This document shows, one piece after another, positions 54,410 to 63,913 of a stretch of 64,000 bases of DNA (position 1 is its first letter; each line of letters opens with the position of its first letter). Both the position numbers and the translations under genes were made by a program. The DNA comes from Vibrio metoecus. Lineage in GTDB: Bacteria; Pseudomonadota; Gammaproteobacteria; Enterobacterales; Vibrionaceae. The stretch spans positions 1,674,001-1,738,000 of the forward strand of contig NZ_CP035686.1 of assembly GCF_009665255.1 (NCBI RefSeq). The letters are read 5' to 3'. The notes under the pieces were generated by a model that saw only the letters and a list, made by a program, of their open reading frames with translations, was not told the origin of the DNA and did no database searches.

Positions 54410-56428
54410 CTAAATGATGTGTAATCTTTTTACCTTGGGGTCTGATTGAAATGGTTGTTGTGCCGATTCGGCTTTCGCCCGATACATCTCAATATCGGCT
54501 TGATGCATCACATCGTTGAGAGATTGCGTTCGTTCACGGTTCTTGGCAACACCAATGGCAACAGAGACTTCAAAGCTGACGTCGCGCTCCGCATCAACAA
54601 ACATAAAACGCTCACATTGGGCTTGAACATACTCAAGGCGTGCCGCTGAACATTCACCAATCAAGATAAATTCATCGCCACCAATACGATAACTGCGACC
54701 TCGCCAAACATTCTCAATCCGCTGTGACAGTTGTTTTAAGACCTTGTCTCCCACTTCATGTCCGTATTGATCATTGATCAATTTGAATTTATTGACGTCA
54801 AGATACACCAACGTCAATCGAGGCGATAAACCACGTTGATACCGATTATATAAGGCGCGTCGGTTGCGTAGCTTGGTTAAATTGTCAGTATGTGAAATAC
54901 CATGCAGGTAAAAAGCCACCATGAATAAGGCTAATAATGCCAAGGCAAACAACCACTGAGTGCTACGTTGGTATTTTTTTTCAGCAAGCAACGTGGCACG
55001 CCAGTTCGGTTGATAATCGTAGGTATGGATAATTTGTTCGGTGTTAAGCATTTTGATCGCTCGCGAGAAAAGAGGGGCAAGCGTTGCACCTAATGGATTT
55101 TTAGAAAATCCAATCGCAATATCATACTGGTAGAATGCGCCAATCATGGTGTCTTCCACAATAGGCAGCATCTCTTTAGACTCACGAAGCAGCTGGTTAA
55201 AGTTCGCCCGATTGAGCACGATATAATCGACATCTTTGTTTAATAAAGCTTGTAACTTTTCTTGCTGATTGGAGTAAGTAAACAGCTTTTTGTTGGGCAA
55301 CATCTGCTGAAGTAATTCTTCGAAGAAGTCGTCATTGATGACACCAATTCGTTCGGTAACAAGCTCAGAAACATTGCTATAAACATCATCTTTATAATGC
55401 TCTCGCTTGACTAAAATCGCCTCTGGATGATAGTAGCTCTCACTGAAATAGGTGAAATTTTTACGCTGTGGCGAAATGGTTACCGGAGCAAGAATATCGA
55501 TTTTTTTCTCTTGTAAATCGGCAAACATGCTCTCCCATGTTTCTTGACCATGACTCACCAATTCACATTTGAGCAGCAACATGTCACAGGCCTGAAATAC
55601 AACATCAGCACTGATCCCGCGTACAGAACCATCTGGCTGGTAAAGTGCATATTGAGGGTTGTTTTCCAGTTTAACGCGCAATACACGCTGCACGTTGAGC
55701 CCACTATCCACAACCGCTTGGCGTAGCGCCTGTTTGCGGATATCAAACTGGTATCGTTGTATCGATTCACGTAACAAACGTTGAACATAAGCAGAATGCG
55801 CGTATTGCTGAATGTCGTTCAATAGCTGCAGGTGTTTACCTTTGGGAGAAATGATCGATACCGGCTGAATCGGAACTTGATCATTCAGCAGCTGTGCATC
55901 CAACCCCTTGAGTAACATCGGTTTTAGTTGATTGATCGCATCCACGACCCCATCCACACGACGACTTTCTAACAGAGCGGCCGCTTCTTCATGGCCTTGG
56001 TATTCAATTTGCTGGATATAGGGATAGTGTTGACGAACTAAATCACCATAAATCGTTCCTTTCGGTATGCCGAGCATGCGAGTTTCGTTGAGGCGTAGCC
56101 CACCATAACTGTAGAGATAGGTGTACTCAATATTAGTGGGACTTGAAAAATCAAACCGTTGAGCACGCGGCTCCGTGTAGGTTACGTTGGCGGCAAAATC
56201 GGCCTGACCGGATTCTATTGCCATCAAGATATGGTTAAAACTGGGATAGTTGACGTACTCAATCTCAAGGTTGAAATGGTACGCGATCGAGTCAAACAAT
56301 ACTCGCGTCACCACATCATCTGCCTCTGTCGCAACAACATAAGATTGAGGCGCGGCCAAGCCGTTCGCTGAAATTACAAGCCATCCGAGGAGGAGCAAGA
56401 CAAAGCGACAAAATACATTACACAGCAT
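54410..56428 (-). CDS. Membrane-bound diguanylate cyclase with two periplasmic solute-binding domains
   Basis: The 672-aa protein has a signal peptide (residues 1-25), two type-3 periplasmic substrate-binding domains (about 30-250 and 255-485; VATEADDVVTRVLFD, ESGQADFAANVTYTEPRAQRFDFSSP and SADVVFQACDMLL), a transmembrane helix (about 500-520) and a GGDEF domain (about 530-660). The active-site sequence is intact (YRIGGDEFILIGE), so it should make c-di-GMP in response to a periplasmic ligand. Corresponds to what I recall as VC1067. Confidence 0.9.
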   Translation of the reverse strand: MLCNVFCRFVLLLLGWLVISANGLAAPQSYVVATEADDVVTRVLFDSIAYHFNLEIEYVNYPSFNHILMAIESGQADFAANVTYTEPRAQRFDFSSPTNIEYTYLYSYGGLRLNETRMLGIPKGTIYGDLVRQHYPYIQQIEYQGHEEAAALLESRRVDGVVDAINQLKPMLLKGLDAQLLNDQVPIQPVSIISPKGKHLQLLNDIQQYAHSAYVQRLLRESIQRYQFDIRKQALRQAVVDSGLNVQRVLRVKLENNPQYALYQPDGSVRGISADVVFQACDMLLLKCELVSHGQETWESMFADLQEKKIDILAPVTISPQRKNFTYFSESYYHPEAILVKREHYKDDVYSNVSELVTERIGVINDDFFEELLQQMLPNKKLFTYSNQQEKLQALLNKDVDYIVLNRANFNQLLRESKEMLPIVEDTMIGAFYQYDIAIGFSKNPLGATLAPLFSRAIKMLNTEQIIHTYDYQPNWRATLLAEKKYQRSTQWLFALALLALFMVAFYLHGISHTDNLTKLRNRRALYNRYQRGLSPRLTLVYLDVNKFKLINDQYGHEVGDKVLKQLSQRIENVWRGRSYRIGGDEFILIGECSAARLEYVQAQCERFMFVDAERDVSFEVSVAIGVAKNRERTQSLNDVMHQADIEMYRAKAESAQQPFQSDPKVKRLHII

Positions 56429-56612
56429 AGACGTTGAATATTAGATGTTATTTTTTGTCGCGCATTTTACCGTAAATACCCCTACCTCACTATCAACTTT
56501 AGGTAATAAATTTCATAAAACTGGTCAATTTGTTTTCAAAAAGTCATGCTCAAGAACGATGCAACCCCAACCAGCATAGGGCTCGCGACGACCCTCAATA
56601 AGGCAAATCAGG

Positions 56613-57359
56613 TCACTGTTCATGCGCTTCTTCGGTATTTTTTAGCACATAGTCCGTTGTCCATGCCGTGGCTAAAATGCAAATCCACACCACAAATACC
56701 GGATTAGGTACGTCAGTCTCTGGCGAGACAACCAAAGCAGCAAAACTAACGCAAGGCAGGCTCCAACCCAGCAACGTTCCCCAGTTCAGCTCAGCCGTGG
56801 TTTTGCGTACCAATGATTCGCACGACGCAATCACCCCTGTGATCAATAACGCTAATGCTGCCGCATAAAATTGCTCGGCCACCCAAAGCGGAATAACTAG
56901 AACTAACGCCCACCAGCTATGTGAGTGATTAGGCTTCCAACCCCGTGCTGCCCACCAAATTAGCATCACCATGACAATCTGTACCACCGTCACCATTGGT
57001 GAGCCTTCCAGTTTTCCAGCAGATTGCGTTACCATAATCCCCACTTGCAAAGTGAGCACGATCAAACCACTCACCAAGATGACTCCCCAATTACTACGTG
57101 CGGAAAATGCAACCATCAGTAGCGGGATCAGCACCCATTGCCCAATCGAAAGGGCGACAGGCTGCATCGGCAAGGTAAAACCAAAAATACCGATCGCAAT
57201 CAGCATGGCAATGCTGGAAAATCCAGATTTGGGCAGTAACCAGAGCGCGGGGATCAAAAATGCGATGATCGGAATATCGCCTTCGCTTAGTCCTGCCACA
57301 TGTGCAGCAGCAATAGCGAAGAGTGTTGCAGTCAAAAATTGTAAGGCAGACAGTATCAT
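56613..57359 (-). CDS. Polytopic membrane protein of unknown function
   Basis: The 248-aa protein consists of about eight hydrophobic segments with few polar loops (MILSALQFLTATLFAIAAAHVAGLS, then LWLLPKSGFSSIAMLIAIGIFGF). I recognise no domain. It is divergent from the Atl-type gene. Confidence 0.75.
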   Translation of the reverse strand: MILSALQFLTATLFAIAAAHVAGLSEGDIPIIAFLIPALWLLPKSGFSSIAMLIAIGIFGFTLPMQPVALSIGQWVLIPLLMVAFSARSNWGVILVSGLIVLTLQVGIMVTQSAGKLEGSPMVTVVQIVMVMLIWWAARGWKPNHSHSWWALVLVIPLWVAEQFYAAALALLITGVIASCESLVRKTTAELNWGTLLGWSLPCVSFAALVVSPETDVPNPVFVVWICILATAWTTDYVLKNTEEAHEQ

Positions 57360-57409
57360 GCCAACTCCCTATACCTATCCTTGGTAAATTTGTTGCGGGC
57401 TTTTGTATT

Positions 57410-57712
57410 ATGGACCAGTTTTTACAACAGATCTTTGTCGTGATTCACCAAATTCCTGTTGGTAAGGTATCCACCTATGGTGCGGTTGCCAAAATGGCCG
57501 GTTATCCGGGCTACGCTCGGCATGTTGGTAAGGCACTTGGCAATCTGCCAGATGGCAGCCAACTACCTTGGTATCGAGTCATCAACAGCCAAGGGAAGAT
57601 TTCATTGCAGGGAAACGATTTTATTCGCCAGCAACAACGTTTGTTGGCAGAGGGTATTGAGGTGAGCGAGGCAGGGAAAATATCGCTACGAAAATACCAA
57701 TGGCAGCCCTAA
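57410..57712 (+). CDS. atl: Alkyltransferase-like protein (Atl)
   Basis: The 100-aa protein has the MGMT fold with YGAVAKMAGYPGYARHVGKALGNL and LPWYRVINSQGKIS. In active alkyltransferases the motif is PCHRV; here Trp replaces the Cys, as in Atl (YbaZ) proteins, which flag bulky O6-alkylguanine lesions for nucleotide excision repair. The ATG at 57410 is chosen from the family start; a longer frame is open upstream. Confidence 0.88.
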   Translation: MDQFLQQIFVVIHQIPVGKVSTYGAVAKMAGYPGYARHVGKALGNLPDGSQLPWYRVINSQGKISLQGNDFIRQQQRLLAEGIEVSEAGKISLRKYQWQP

Positions 57713-57724
57713 AGCTGCCATTGG
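57697..57724. terminator. Hairpin between convergent atl and lipoprotein genes
   Basis: CCAATGGCAGC and GCTGCCATTGG form an 11-bp perfect stem that overlaps the end of atl. The T run is short, so termination efficiency is uncertain. Confidence 0.6.
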
Positions 57725-57751
57725 TTGAATGCATTGGTTTTACAAATGCAG

Positions 57752-58186
57752 CTATTCGCTCTGTACGCCGACGAGCATCATCTGTACTTGTTTGGTGGCA
57801 TCCGTATCGGTGATCACGCCGTAATGGGTATCGGTGATAAAGCGCAATTTACCATCCACCTCAATGCGAGCACTTACACTGTAGCTGTGGCTCGCTTTAA
57901 TTTTGCTGCTGTCATACGCTAAGTTGAACTCTAGCGGTACTTGCATACCATTAGTGATAAAGTTCTGTTTTGCGATAACGGTTGCAGGCGCATCCGCTAA
58001 CGAGACATCTTGTAGATAAACCGTCACTACCGCATTATCAGGCAGAGCAATACGTTCGCGGTACGCAACGCTCCCAGTAATAGATTGAATTTTATCTTGT
58101 TCTTTAGGGGCAGATTCATTCATTTGGCAACCTACGAGTAAAGAACCAAACAGAACAGAGAGAACAACAAGTAGAACCTTTTTCAT
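57752..58186 (-). CDS. ybaY: YbaY-family outer membrane lipoprotein
   Basis: The 144-aa protein has a lipoprotein signal ending LLVGCQMN (lipobox Cys at about residue 20) and a YbaY/META-like beta-sandwich (SITGSVAYRERIALPDNAVVTVYLQDVSLADAP). It is next to tesB and atl as in E. coli. The function is not established. Confidence 0.85.
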   Translation of the reverse strand: MKKVLLVVLSVLFGSLLVGCQMNESAPKEQDKIQSITGSVAYRERIALPDNAVVTVYLQDVSLADAPATVIAKQNFITNGMQVPLEFNLAYDSSKIKASHSYSVSARIEVDGKLRFITDTHYGVITDTDATKQVQMMLVGVQSE

Positions 58187-58336
58187 AGGGCCTCATTACC
58201 TAATGGAAATAGCAAATTAAGAAACACGTGGATTATATGCTGCACGGATATCTGTGTCATTGGACAGCGTGATTATTGACAAATATCTGACTAACATCAC
58301 AAAATTATCAAAACACTGAAAAAGGATCCTAGGTAC

Positions 58337-59197
58337 ATGAGTAAACCGTTAGACGAACTATTAAGTCTGCTGCAATTGGAGAAACTGGAAGAGGGACTTT
58401 ATCGGGGTGCCAGCGAAAATTTGGGTCTTCCTCAAGTGTATGGTGGGCAGGTGATCGGTCAAGCACTGTCTGCGGCACGTTACACGGTAGAATCTGACCG
58501 CACCGTTCACTCTTTCCACAGCTATTTTCTCTATCCTGGCGATCCAGAAAAGCCGATCATTTACGATGTGGAAAACTTGCGTGATGGTAGAAGTTTCAGC
58601 ACTCGCCGCGTTAAAGCGATTCAAAATGGTCGCCCTATTTTCTATTTAACCGCCTCTTATCATGGTGATGCACCCGGTTTTGAACACCAGAAAACTATGC
58701 CTGAGGTACCAGGGCCTGAAAATTTTGCTTCGGAATCCGAATTGGCGGCACAAATTGCCCATTTCCTACCAGAAAAATTGCAGAAAGCGTTCTGTGGTGA
58801 AAAGCCAATTGAGATGCGTCCAGTCACAGTCATCAATCCATTGAAACCACAAAAAGCAGAGCCGAAACAGTATTTGTGGATCCGCGCCAATGGCAACATG
58901 CCGGAAGATCAGCTCATCCATCAATACCTGCTCGCTTATGCTTCTGACTGGGGATTTTTGGTCACCGCCTTACATCCCCATGGTGTTTCTTTGATGACCC
59001 CGAAATTCCAAGTGGCCACTATTGATCACTCCATCTGGTTCCACCGCCCATTTAAGATGGATGACTGGTTGCTGTATGCCATCGAAAGCCCAACAGCGAG
59101 CAATACACGCGGTTTAGTACGTGGCGAGATTTATGACCGCCAAGGCAACCTTGTAGCCACGGCGGTGCAAGAAGGCGTGATGCGTTTTCTTGACTAA
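58337..59197 (+). CDS. tesB: Acyl-CoA thioesterase II
   Basis: It hydrolyses acyl-CoAs with a double hot-dog fold. The 286-aa chain shows VYGGQVIGQALSAARYTV, VHSFHSYFLYPGDPEKPIIYDVENLRDGRSFSTRRV, and the C-terminal DHSIWFHRPF and QEGVMRF. The catalytic Asp-Thr-Gln set is plausible. Monocistronic and convergent with the Lrp-type gene. Confidence 0.92.
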   Translation: MSKPLDELLSLLQLEKLEEGLYRGASENLGLPQVYGGQVIGQALSAARYTVESDRTVHSFHSYFLYPGDPEKPIIYDVENLRDGRSFSTRRVKAIQNGRPIFYLTASYHGDAPGFEHQKTMPEVPGPENFASESELAAQIAHFLPEKLQKAFCGEKPIEMRPVTVINPLKPQKAEPKQYLWIRANGNMPEDQLIHQYLLAYASDWGFLVTALHPHGVSLMTPKFQVATIDHSIWFHRPFKMDDWLLYAIESPTASNTRGLVRGEIYDRQGNLVATAVQEGVMRFLD

Positions 59198-59207
59198 ATA
59201 ATAGCGC

Positions 59208-59666
59208 TCACAGAGGCAATTGAGTGGTGTATTTCAGTGACTCCATCGCAAAGGTGGAGGTCACTTTGTTCAGACCCTCAATGCTGTTAACCAATTTTTT
59301 GTAAAACTGATCAAAACACTGCATGTCTTTCACCTGCACTTTCATCATGTAGTCGTACTCACCAGCCATTCGATAAAACTCCATCACTTCAGGAAACTCT
59401 TCCACGGCAGTCACAAAGCGGCAATACCATTCATGGGAGTGGTTATTGGTGGTCACCATCACAAACGCCGTGAAAGAAAGTTCGAGGGCTTGAGCATCCA
59501 GCAGTGCTACCCGCTCGCGAATCACTCCACCCTCTTCCATTTTTTTCAAGCGCTTCCAGCAAGGTGTAGTGGTTAAGTTCACCGCTTCGGCTAATTCATT
59601 GAGTGACACGGTGCAGTCTTGTTGCAAAATTGCCAAGATTTGCCGATCAATTTTGTCGAGCAACAT
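59208..59666 (-). CDS. Lrp/AsnC-family regulator (DecR/CyuR-like)
   Basis: The 152-aa regulator starts MLLDKIDRQILAILQQDCTVSLNELAEAVNLTTTPCWKRLKKMEEGGVI (helix-turn-helix) and has a RAM ligand domain (AFVMVTTNNH, MKVQVKDMQCFDQFYKKLV). I take the ATG at 59666; the upstream frame from 59729 lacks family sequence. It is divergent from a cysteine-synthase-like gene. In E. coli the DecR/CyuR gene lies in the same ffs-tesB neighbourhood and controls cysteine breakdown, so control of the neighbour is likely. Confidence 0.84.
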   Translation of the reverse strand: MLLDKIDRQILAILQQDCTVSLNELAEAVNLTTTPCWKRLKKMEEGGVIRERVALLDAQALELSFTAFVMVTTNNHSHEWYCRFVTAVEEFPEVMEFYRMAGEYDYMMKVQVKDMQCFDQFYKKLVNSIEGLNKVTSTFAMESLKYTTQLPL

Positions 59667-59787
59667 ACAAACCACCTTATTAGGGGAAAATTTTTCTCCC
59701 AAACTACAAAAGCATAGGCAAAATAGCAAAGTTTTTCTCTCCTAACCTAGCTAAACTTATTTCATAACCTAAGGGAGAAACTGGATT

Positions 59788-60855
59788 ATGTGTACTGACC
59801 ATCAGTGGATTAACAGCGCAATTCGTAAAATTGAAGCAGACTATCAACGCTCTGCCGATACACACCTGATTAAACTCGATTTACCTTGCGTCTCTGGCGT
59901 CGATATCTATCTGAAAGATGAAAGTACCCACCCAACCGGTTCTCTCAAACACCGTTTAGCCCGTTCACTGTTTTTGTATGGCCTATGTAATGGCTGGATT
60001 GGGCCAGAAACCACGATTATTGAATCTTCTTCTGGCAGCACCGCGGTTTCTGAGGCTTACTTTGCCCGCTTGCTTGGCCTACCCTTTATTGCGGTGATGC
60101 CCAAATGCACGGCGCGTAAAAAAATCGAGCAGATTCAGTTCTATGGTGGCAAAGCACACCTTGTAGACCGCTCAGATCAGATTTACGCGGAATCTCACCG
60201 CCTAGCCAAAGAGCTGAAAGGCCATTATATGGATCAGTTCACTTACGCCGAACGAGCTACCGACTGGCGCGGCAACAGCAACATCGCTGATAGTATTTTC
60301 AGCCAAATGCAGATGGAAGAACACCCAGTTCCAAGTTGGATCGTCATGAGCCCAGGAACAGGCGGTACTTCTGCCACTATCGGCCGCTTCATTCGCTATC
60401 AGCAGCACAACACCAAACTGTGTGTGGTCGACCCTGAAAACTCGGTTTTCTATGACTACTACCGTACTCGTGATGCGGCATTAACCCGCAATTGTGGGAG
60501 CAAAATTGAAGGTATTGGCCGCCCAAGAGTCGAGCCAAGTTTTATTCCTGACGTAGTGGATGAAATGCGCGCCATTCCCGATGCCGCCAGTGTGGCCACC
60601 ATTTACTGGTTGGAGAAAATTCTTGGCCGTAAAGCAGGTGCTTCTACAGGCACTAACCTGTATGGCGCACTGCAACTGGCGTGTGAAATGAAGCGTCGCG
60701 GCGAGCAAGGTTCGATCGTCACTCTACTGTGCGACAGCGGTGAACGTTACCTTGACACCTATTACAACCCTGAATGGGTGAAAAATAACATTGGTGACTT
60801 GAGCGAATACCTGCACAAATTGGAGACGTTTTCCGCTACAGGCTGTTTGGATTAA
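59788..60855 (+). CDS. PLP-dependent cysteine-synthase-family enzyme, probable cysteine desulfhydrase
   Basis: The 355-aa fold-type II enzyme has the PLP Lys in HPTGSLKHRLA, the substrate loop ESSSGSTAVSEAY and the phosphate loop SPGTGGTSATIGRF. Its N-terminus (MCTDHQWINSAIRKIEADYQRSAD) differs from CysK. It is divergently linked to the Lrp-type regulator with a short shared promoter region. Cysteine degradation to sulfide is inferred from this; cysteine or cystathionine synthesis is the alternative. Confidence 0.8.
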   Translation: MCTDHQWINSAIRKIEADYQRSADTHLIKLDLPCVSGVDIYLKDESTHPTGSLKHRLARSLFLYGLCNGWIGPETTIIESSSGSTAVSEAYFARLLGLPFIAVMPKCTARKKIEQIQFYGGKAHLVDRSDQIYAESHRLAKELKGHYMDQFTYAERATDWRGNSNIADSIFSQMQMEEHPVPSWIVMSPGTGGTSATIGRFIRYQQHNTKLCVVDPENSVFYDYYRTRDAALTRNCGSKIEGIGRPRVEPSFIPDVVDEMRAIPDAASVATIYWLEKILGRKAGASTGTNLYGALQLACEMKRRGEQGSIVTLLCDSGERYLDTYYNPEWVKNNIGDLSEYLHKLETFSATGCLD

Positions 60856-60875
60856 ACTTTCTCACTCCTTCCAAT

Positions 60876-60909
60876 AAAAAACGCGCTTAGGGTCACTAAG
60901 CGCGTTTTT
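60876..60909. terminator. Bidirectional intrinsic terminator
   Basis: AAAACGCGCTTAG-GGTCA-CTAAGCGCGTTTT with A and T tracts on both sides lies between the convergent cysteine-enzyme and sohB genes. Confidence 0.9.
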
Positions 60910-60940
60910 ATTCATTAGAAATCCGTAGTGGAAACCAACA

Positions 60941-62011
60941 TTACACTAATGGACGTTGGCCTCGGCTGATCAGTTTCATCAACACATTGTCGGCGGCATC
61001 TCCCGCCACCCCAGCCAATTTATCGGCCAGCTTTTTCTTTTGCGTATAACGCAGCAGAAGTACGGTTTTGCTCTTGCACGCGGCAACAATCAAATCATCG
61101 GAAGTCTGAATCTCATCCACCAAACCCAGCATTTTAGCCTGTGTACCAAACCAGTGTTCGCCCGTAGCGACTTTATCCAGATCCAACGCAGGACGATGCT
61201 CACGAATAAAGTCTTTAAACAGTTGATGCGTTTCTTCGAGCTCTAATTTGAACTTGTCACGCGCTTTATCGGTGTTTTCACCAAACATAGTTAGCGTACG
61301 TTTGTATTCACCCGCAGTAAGTTGTTCAAACTCGATATCGTTCTTTTTCAGTAGTTTATGGAAGTTCGGTAACTGAGCCACTACACCAATTGAGCCGACA
61401 ATCGCAAATGGCGCACTGACGATTTTATCGGCGATACAAGCCATCATATAACCGCCGCTAGCCGCGACTTTATCGACTGAGATGGTCAGCGGTAAGCCAG
61501 CCGCTTTGATACGATCAAGCTGTGAGGAAGCCAAGCCGTAACCATGCACCATGCCACCACCGGTTTCCAAGCGCAGTAATACTTCATCACCGGCTTGTGC
61601 CACCGCCAAAATCGCGCTCACTTCTTCACGCAGTGAAGCGACTTCTTTGGCATCAATGCTGCCATGAAAATCGAGCACAAACAGATGCGGTTCGCGTTTG
61701 CTTTCCAATTCGCCTTCTTTTGCCGCTTGTTTGAGTGATTTCTCACGACTTTTCTGCTCAGCTTTTTCTTTCTTCTTATCCGCTTTATCGCGCGCTTTTA
61801 AAAACGCGTCGTCATGCAAATAAGATTCTAAACGTTCAACAGTCTCTTTGTGCTGCTCAGTCAGATCGGTGATTTCCAGCTCACCTTTGGCTGTTCCACT
61901 GCGTCCACCCAGTGATTTAACAACGACCAGCACCGCCACTAACGCGACTACCACAGTCACAATCTTGGCCAAAAACAGGCCGTAATCTAACAAAAACTCC
62001 AAGTGACTCAT
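60941..62011 (-). CDS. sohB: Inner-membrane peptidase SohB (S49)
   Basis: The 356-aa protein has one N-terminal transmembrane segment (YGLFLAKIVTVVVALVAVLVVV), a charged Lys-rich linker and an S49 peptidase domain (about 105-330). The catalytic Ser is in DKVAASGGYMMACIADKIV and the Lys base in the following helix; FAIVGSIGVVAQLPNFHKLL and EHWFGTQAKMLGLVDEI are typical. Related to signal peptide peptidase SppA. Confidence 0.92.
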   Translation of the reverse strand: MSHLEFLLDYGLFLAKIVTVVVALVAVLVVVKSLGGRSGTAKGELEITDLTEQHKETVERLESYLHDDAFLKARDKADKKKEKAEQKSREKSLKQAAKEGELESKREPHLFVLDFHGSIDAKEVASLREEVSAILAVAQAGDEVLLRLETGGGMVHGYGLASSQLDRIKAAGLPLTISVDKVAASGGYMMACIADKIVSAPFAIVGSIGVVAQLPNFHKLLKKNDIEFEQLTAGEYKRTLTMFGENTDKARDKFKLELEETHQLFKDFIREHRPALDLDKVATGEHWFGTQAKMLGLVDEIQTSDDLIVAACKSKTVLLLRYTQKKKLADKLAGVAGDAADNVLMKLISRGQRPLV

Positions 62012-62160
62012 CCTTCTTCAATGCGAATTGGTGTATTGTAACCACCTTGTCACGAAGACTTAAAGCAAATCCTCTTCCCTGTTACATTCTTCGCGAGGTT
62101 AACAAGAAAAAACCGCGGTGTATCAATAGGAAGAACCAAGAATAATAAGGAATGTAAGAC

Positions 62161-62904
62161 GTGAATTATTCAGTCTCAGCAGATGCCCTGAAAGAGAAAG
62201 TGATTTTAGTAACAGGTGCCGGCGACGGCATCGGTAAACAAGCGGCGATCAGCTTCGCGGCACATGGCGCTACCGTGATCCTCCTCGGTCGCACCGTGAA
62301 AAAGCTCGAACAAACTTATGATGCGATTGAAGCTGCAGGTTACCCTACACCCGCCATCGTTCCCCTAGATATGAAAGGCGCGAGCAAACAAAACTATCTG
62401 GATATGGTCGATACCATTGAAGAGCAGTTTGGCCGCTTGGATGGCGTTCTACACAACGCAAGCTTGCTTGGTGTGCTTAGCCCTTTTGATCAAATTGGCG
62501 AAGACAGCTTCGATGAAGTGATGCAAGTGAACGTGAAAGCACAGTTTCTAATGACTCAAGCACTGCTGCCTTTGCTGCATAAATCGGCCGATGCTCGAAT
62601 TGTGTTTACCAGCTCAACCGTAGGCCACATTGGCCGCGCTTTCTGGGCGACTTACGCGATTTCTAAATTCGCCACCGAAGGCATGATGCAAATTCTGGCC
62701 GATGAGCTGAGCGACAGCACCATTCGTGTAAATGCAATTAACCCGGGTGGTACTCGTACCGGAATGCGCGCGAAAGCTTACCCAGCGGAAGATGCAGACA
62801 AATTAAAAACGCCACTCGACATCATGCCTCTCTATTTGTACCTAATGGCACCAGAAGGCCGTGAAGTTCATGGGCAATGTATCGACGCCCAACCGAAGAA
62901 ATAA
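62161..62904 (+). CDS. yciK: Short-chain dehydrogenase YciK
   Basis: The 247-aa SDR enzyme begins with a GTG (MNYSVSADALKEKVILVTGAGDGIGKQAAISF). It has the NAD(P) motif TGAGDGIG, the Asn of LHNASLLG, the Ser of VFTSSTVGH and the YxxxK of ATYAISKFATEG, so the catalytic set is complete. The substrate is unknown. Confidence 0.9.
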   Translation: MNYSVSADALKEKVILVTGAGDGIGKQAAISFAAHGATVILLGRTVKKLEQTYDAIEAAGYPTPAIVPLDMKGASKQNYLDMVDTIEEQFGRLDGVLHNASLLGVLSPFDQIGEDSFDEVMQVNVKAQFLMTQALLPLLHKSADARIVFTSSTVGHIGRAFWATYAISKFATEGMMQILADELSDSTIRVNAINPGGTRTGMRAKAYPAEDADKLKTPLDIMPLYLYLMAPEGREVHGQCIDAQPKK

Positions 62905-62935
62905 CGCGGCTTAAGTTTAGCTTTCGCTCAAAGAC

Positions 62936-62968
62936 AAACGCCTTGCGAGAAGCAAGGCGTTTTTGTTG
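62936..62968 (+). terminator. Intrinsic terminator of yciK
   Basis: AAACGCCTTGC-GAGAA-GCAAGGCGTTT followed by T residues on the plus strand, 30 nt after the yciK stop and between convergent genes. Confidence 0.9.
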
Positions 62969-62994
62969 TCTAACATCATCGATGAGTAAAGCGC

Positions 62995-63432
62995 TTAATC
63001 TCGGCTCATCAGCACAATGTGATCTTCCCAATCGATCACATCCACTTCATAGACGATTTTACCGCGCACACTTTCATCGGCAGCATGCATGGCGTCTTTC
63101 GAACCGGTCAGCAAAGGATGCCATTCTGGAAGTGTTTGACCATTACCAAGTAAACGGTAAGCGCAAGTATCCGGCAGCCAGTTAAACTCTTCAATCTTGT
63201 CGCGAGTGAGCTTTAAACACTCTTCACCTGAGCTAAAACGATTGGGATAATCTTTACAAGAGCAGGTGTCACTATTGAGCCAGCTACACGCCACATTGGT
63301 GTAGTAGATTTCATCCGTATCTTCATCCATGAGTTTGTGCAGGCAACATTTACCACAGCCATCGCACAGCGATTCCCATTCGGCTTCGGTCATTTGGTCT
63401 AAAGTTTTGCTTTGCCAGAAGGGTGTACTCAT
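62995..63432 (-). CDS. ycgN: YcgN family (UPF0260) cysteine-rich protein
   Basis: The 145-aa protein has the family Cys clusters CDGCGKCCLHKLMDED and CSWLNSDTCSCKDYPNRFSSGEECL, which likely bind iron-sulfur clusters or metal. It is typically found near yciK-type genes. Biochemical role is not known. Confidence 0.88.
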   Translation of the reverse strand: MSTPFWQSKTLDQMTEAEWESLCDGCGKCCLHKLMDEDTDEIYYTNVACSWLNSDTCSCKDYPNRFSSGEECLKLTRDKIEEFNWLPDTCAYRLLGNGQTLPEWHPLLTGSKDAMHAADESVRGKIVYEVDVIDWEDHIVLMSRD

Positions 63433-63572
63433 TGCATTGTCTTACGGTTAATCAATCGGGGGTCGATTTATACTCTTTGCACTGCCAAAGTGCAAGAAAA
63501 GCGCAAGTCAGTGCATCCTATTTGGCTTTCTGTTAGGATGGCCGCCCATTTTTCCAGCGCAAAGAGTTCATA

Positions 63573-63821
63573 ATGGATTGTCGATTAGGCTGCGGTGCTT
63601 GTTGTATCGCACCAAGTATTTCTTCACCCATTCCCGGTATGCCAAATGGCAAACCTGCTGGAGTGCGCTGTGTTCAGCTCAATGACGATAATCTGTGCCA
63701 GCTATTTGGTCGCCCCGAGCGCCCCAAAGTGTGTCACGATTTTAAAGCTTGCCCTGTCGTTTGTGGAAAAACCAACCAACAAGCATTCGATAACTTGACT
63801 GAACTTGAACGGCTAACTTGA
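63573..63821 (+). CDS. YkgJ-family (UPF0153) cysteine cluster protein
   Basis: The 82-aa protein begins MDCRLGCGACCIAPSISSPIPGMPNGKPAGVRC with a CxxCGACC-type cluster and later Cys residues (CQLFGRPERPKVCHDFKACPVVCG). It is an intact, very short zinc- or iron-binding-type protein of unknown function. A frame-shifted shadow overlaps it fully. Confidence 0.87.
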   Translation: MDCRLGCGACCIAPSISSPIPGMPNGKPAGVRCVQLNDDNLCQLFGRPERPKVCHDFKACPVVCGKTNQQAFDNLTELERLT

Positions 63822-63867
63822 GCATGATGCTGATTGAGCCATGCTCATAAGCATCCTAAACCAAGAT

Positions 63868-63895
63868 AAAATAATGCCGCTCGATGAGCGGCATT
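63868..63895 (-). terminator. Intrinsic terminator of recR
   Basis: On the minus strand AATGCCGCTC-ATC-GAGCGGCATT is followed by ATTTTATC. It lies about 20 nt after the recR stop. Confidence 0.85.
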
Positions 63896-63913
63896 GTGAA
63901 TGTAGAGGCTGAG